From assembly GCA_002311455.1 (NCBI GenBank), contig DCAJ01000012.1:7173-16909 (forward strand): a DNA stretch of 9,737 nt. Direction: 5' to 3'. Positions within the stretch are counted from its first letter, which is position 1, and every line of letters begins with the position of its first letter. The notes beneath the pieces were generated by a model. It searched no databases. It was given only the letters and a program-made list of their open reading frames with translations, and was not told where the DNA came from. Position numbers and translations under genes: made by a program. Shown here piece by piece: positions 8,535-9,737 of this stretch. The stretch is from Anaerolineales bacterium UBA1136. Its GTDB lineage: Bacteria > Chloroflexota > Anaerolineae > Anaerolineales > UBA11657.

Positions 8535-8540
8535 TGCCAA
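8524..8540 (-). promoter_or_regulatory. Sigma-54 (-24/-12) promoter of the membrane protein-TPR operon
   Basis: The minus strand reads TTGGCATAAATGTTGCA. It matches YTGGCACGRNNNTTGCW at every defined base except the CG after TGGCA. GG (8538-8537) and GC (8526-8525) are exactly 10 bases apart. The predicted +1 is near 8514, giving a leader of about 39 bases with a Shine-Dalgarno before the ATG at 8475. It begins 28 bases after the stop of a gene for a sigma-54 activator, which supports it strongly. Confidence 0.82.
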
Positions 8541-8545
8541 TTGGC
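8536..8545. repeat. 10-bp palindrome GCCAATTGGC over the -24 element
   Basis: This perfect palindrome includes the TTGGC of the -24 element and lies 1 base from the 18-bp palindrome. A 10-bp palindrome on its own is weak evidence. Confidence 0.25.
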
Positions 8546-8567
8546 TTGTCTGCAGGGTGATTTAGTG

Positions 8568-9737
8568 TTACTTTTTACATTTGGCACTATTTACTGATTT
8601 TCTTATCTCTTTAGGTAGGTGTCCAATATCTATTTGGTTACCGTCACACAGAAGTAGGGCGCGTTCAATCGTGTTCTTCAAGTCTCGTATATTACCTGGC
8701 CACTTATAAGAAATCAGTGCTTCCATTGCGCGTGGTCGTACTCCGGTAACTTGGTTGCCATAATGTAGAGCTAAACTTTGTATGAATGAACCGGTGAGAG
8801 CGGGGATGTCCTCTGTACGGTCCCTCAATGGTGGCATTACTATTTCTAGTACGTTGAGCCGATAGTATAAATCCTCTCGGAACTCACCGCTAGATATCAT
8901 CTGCATAATGTCTCTGTTAGTAGCCGTAATCAGTCTGATATCTATTGCTATTTCCTTTGTGCCGCCGACACGGCGAATTACACGGTCCTCTAGTGCTCGC
9001 AGTAATTTGGCCTGTAAGTCAGCTTTCATGGTAGATATTTCATCAAGGAAAAGACTACTTCCGTCAGCCACTTCCATTAAACCCAATTTGCGTTTTGGGC
9101 CTGCTCCAGTAAATGCATTGGCTTCGTGACCGAAAAGTTCACTTTCTAACATGTGATCTGATATAGCAGCACAATTAATGGTGACACAAGCCTTACCTGA
9201 TCGGGGACTTTGTGTGTGTAATAGTCCAGCCACTAAGCTTTTTCCAGTACCAGTTTCTCCGGTAAGTAACACACTAGCTGGAGTCGGGGCTGCTTTAGAT
9301 ATTAGGTCATTTACCAAATCCATTGATTTTGATGTGCTCTGTACCCAATATTGGTCTGACCATCGTTCCCTACGCAATTGACCTAGCTCTCGATATAGCT
9401 TTACTTGGTCACCAGCATTTTCAAGTGATCGTATTAGTATTGGAGCATCAATAGGTTTTGCTATGAAGTCGAAGGCACCATTTTGCATGGCGTCAACTGC
9501 CATGGCGATGTCACCATAACCTGTTGCTACTATAACTGGTAAACTAGGGCTTTCCTGAACAATTCTGTCCAACAGAGTGAAACCACTTCCATCAGGCAGT
9601 TTTATGTCGAGAAGTACAATATCAGCGGCATCTTGGTCCAAAACTTTGTGTGCAATTGCAAGATTCTCGGCCTCTACAGTCTCATAACCATGCTTACGGA
9701 GTATCTTGGTCAGAAATTTTCTTGGAGTTGGCTCGTC
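8568..9737 (-). CDS. NtrC-type sigma-54 activator response regulator without a DNA-binding domain; N-terminus cut by window edge
   Basis: The frame runs open to base 9737, giving 389 residues with the start outside the window; the TTG at 9641 is internal because receiver sequence continues upstream of it. The receiver has the acidic DE (residues 1-2), phospho-acceptor D44 in LLDIKLPDG, T72 and K94. The AAA+ domain has Walker A GETGTGKS (160-167), Walker B LFLDEI (D232, E233), FREDLYYRLN with arginine-finger residues, and WPGNIRDLKN (sensor II) starting at 346. The sigma-54-contacting GAFTGA loop reads NAFTGA (207-212). The protein stops about 14 residues after HLPKE, with a Lys-rich tail, where family members normally continue into a Fis-type helix-turn-helix. 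It should therefore activate sigma-54 polymerase from solution, after phosphorylation by a histidine kinase probably encoded to the right. The nearest targets are the two promoters in this window. Confidence 0.93.
   Translation of the reverse strand, partial: DEPTPRKFLTKILRKHGYETVEAENLAIAHKVLDQDAADIVLLDIKLPDGSGFTLLDRIVQESPSLPVIVATGYGDIAMAVDAMQNGAFDFIAKPIDAPILIRSLENAGDQVKLYRELGQLRRERWSDQYWVQSTSKSMDLVNDLISKAAPTPASVLLTGETGTGKSLVAGLLHTQSPRSGKACVTINCAAISDHMLESELFGHEANAFTGAGPKRKLGLMEVADGSSLFLDEISTMKADLQAKLLRALEDRVIRRVGGTKEIAIDIRLITATNRDIMQMISSGEFREDLYYRLNVLEIVMPPLRDRTEDIPALTGSFIQSLALHYGNQVTGVRPRAMEALISYKWPGNIRDLKNTIERALLLCDGNQIDIGHLPKEIRKSVNSAKCKK

Noticed and set aside
9639..9641. TTG as the start codon of the response regulator
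   Set aside because: The same frame continues upstream to the window edge and encodes the first part of the receiver, including its acidic DE residues, so the true start lies outside.

Overview
All four protein-coding genes in this window lie on the minus strand, so the window reads from right to left. It comes from a bacterium that must possess sigma-54: there is a sigma-54 activator gene, and two close matches to the -24/-12 promoter stand in front of the genes that follow it. DNA is AT-leaning with many A/T-ending codons. I cannot name a phylum; no rRNA, tRNA, IS element, CRISPR array or phage gene is visible.

Layout from right to left. (1) Positions 9737-8568 hold an NtrC-type response regulator, cut at its N-terminus by the window edge: receiver plus AAA+ sigma-54 activation domain, ending without the usual Fis-type DNA-binding domain. 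(2) Positions 8567-8476 are a 92-bp gap containing a very good sigma-54 promoter and several short palindromes. (3) Positions 8475-8164 encode a 103-aa two-helix membrane protein. (4) Nine bases later comes a giant 1755-aa protein (8154-2887) that is almost entirely tetratricopeptide (TPR) repeats. (5) The gap 2886-2776 carries a second sigma-54 promoter whose predicted start point falls on the next start codon. (6) From 2775 to the left edge runs an uninterrupted reading frame (925 codons visible, no stop in the window), a TPR / low-complexity linker / clan CD cysteine protease of the C25 (gingipain)-like type, with a His-Gly and Ala-Cys catalytic pair.

Interpretation. A two-component signal would activate the DNA-binding-domain-less regulator, which would open the two sigma-54 promoters and produce together a small membrane protein, a giant TPR scaffold and an apparently cytoplasmic caspase-fold protease with its own TPR region. 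This resembles in architecture, though not in demonstrated homology, other bacterial TPR-plus-caspase-like protease modules. A stress- or signal-induced proteolytic complex, perhaps at the membrane, is the best hypothesis; the trigger and the protease substrate are unknown.
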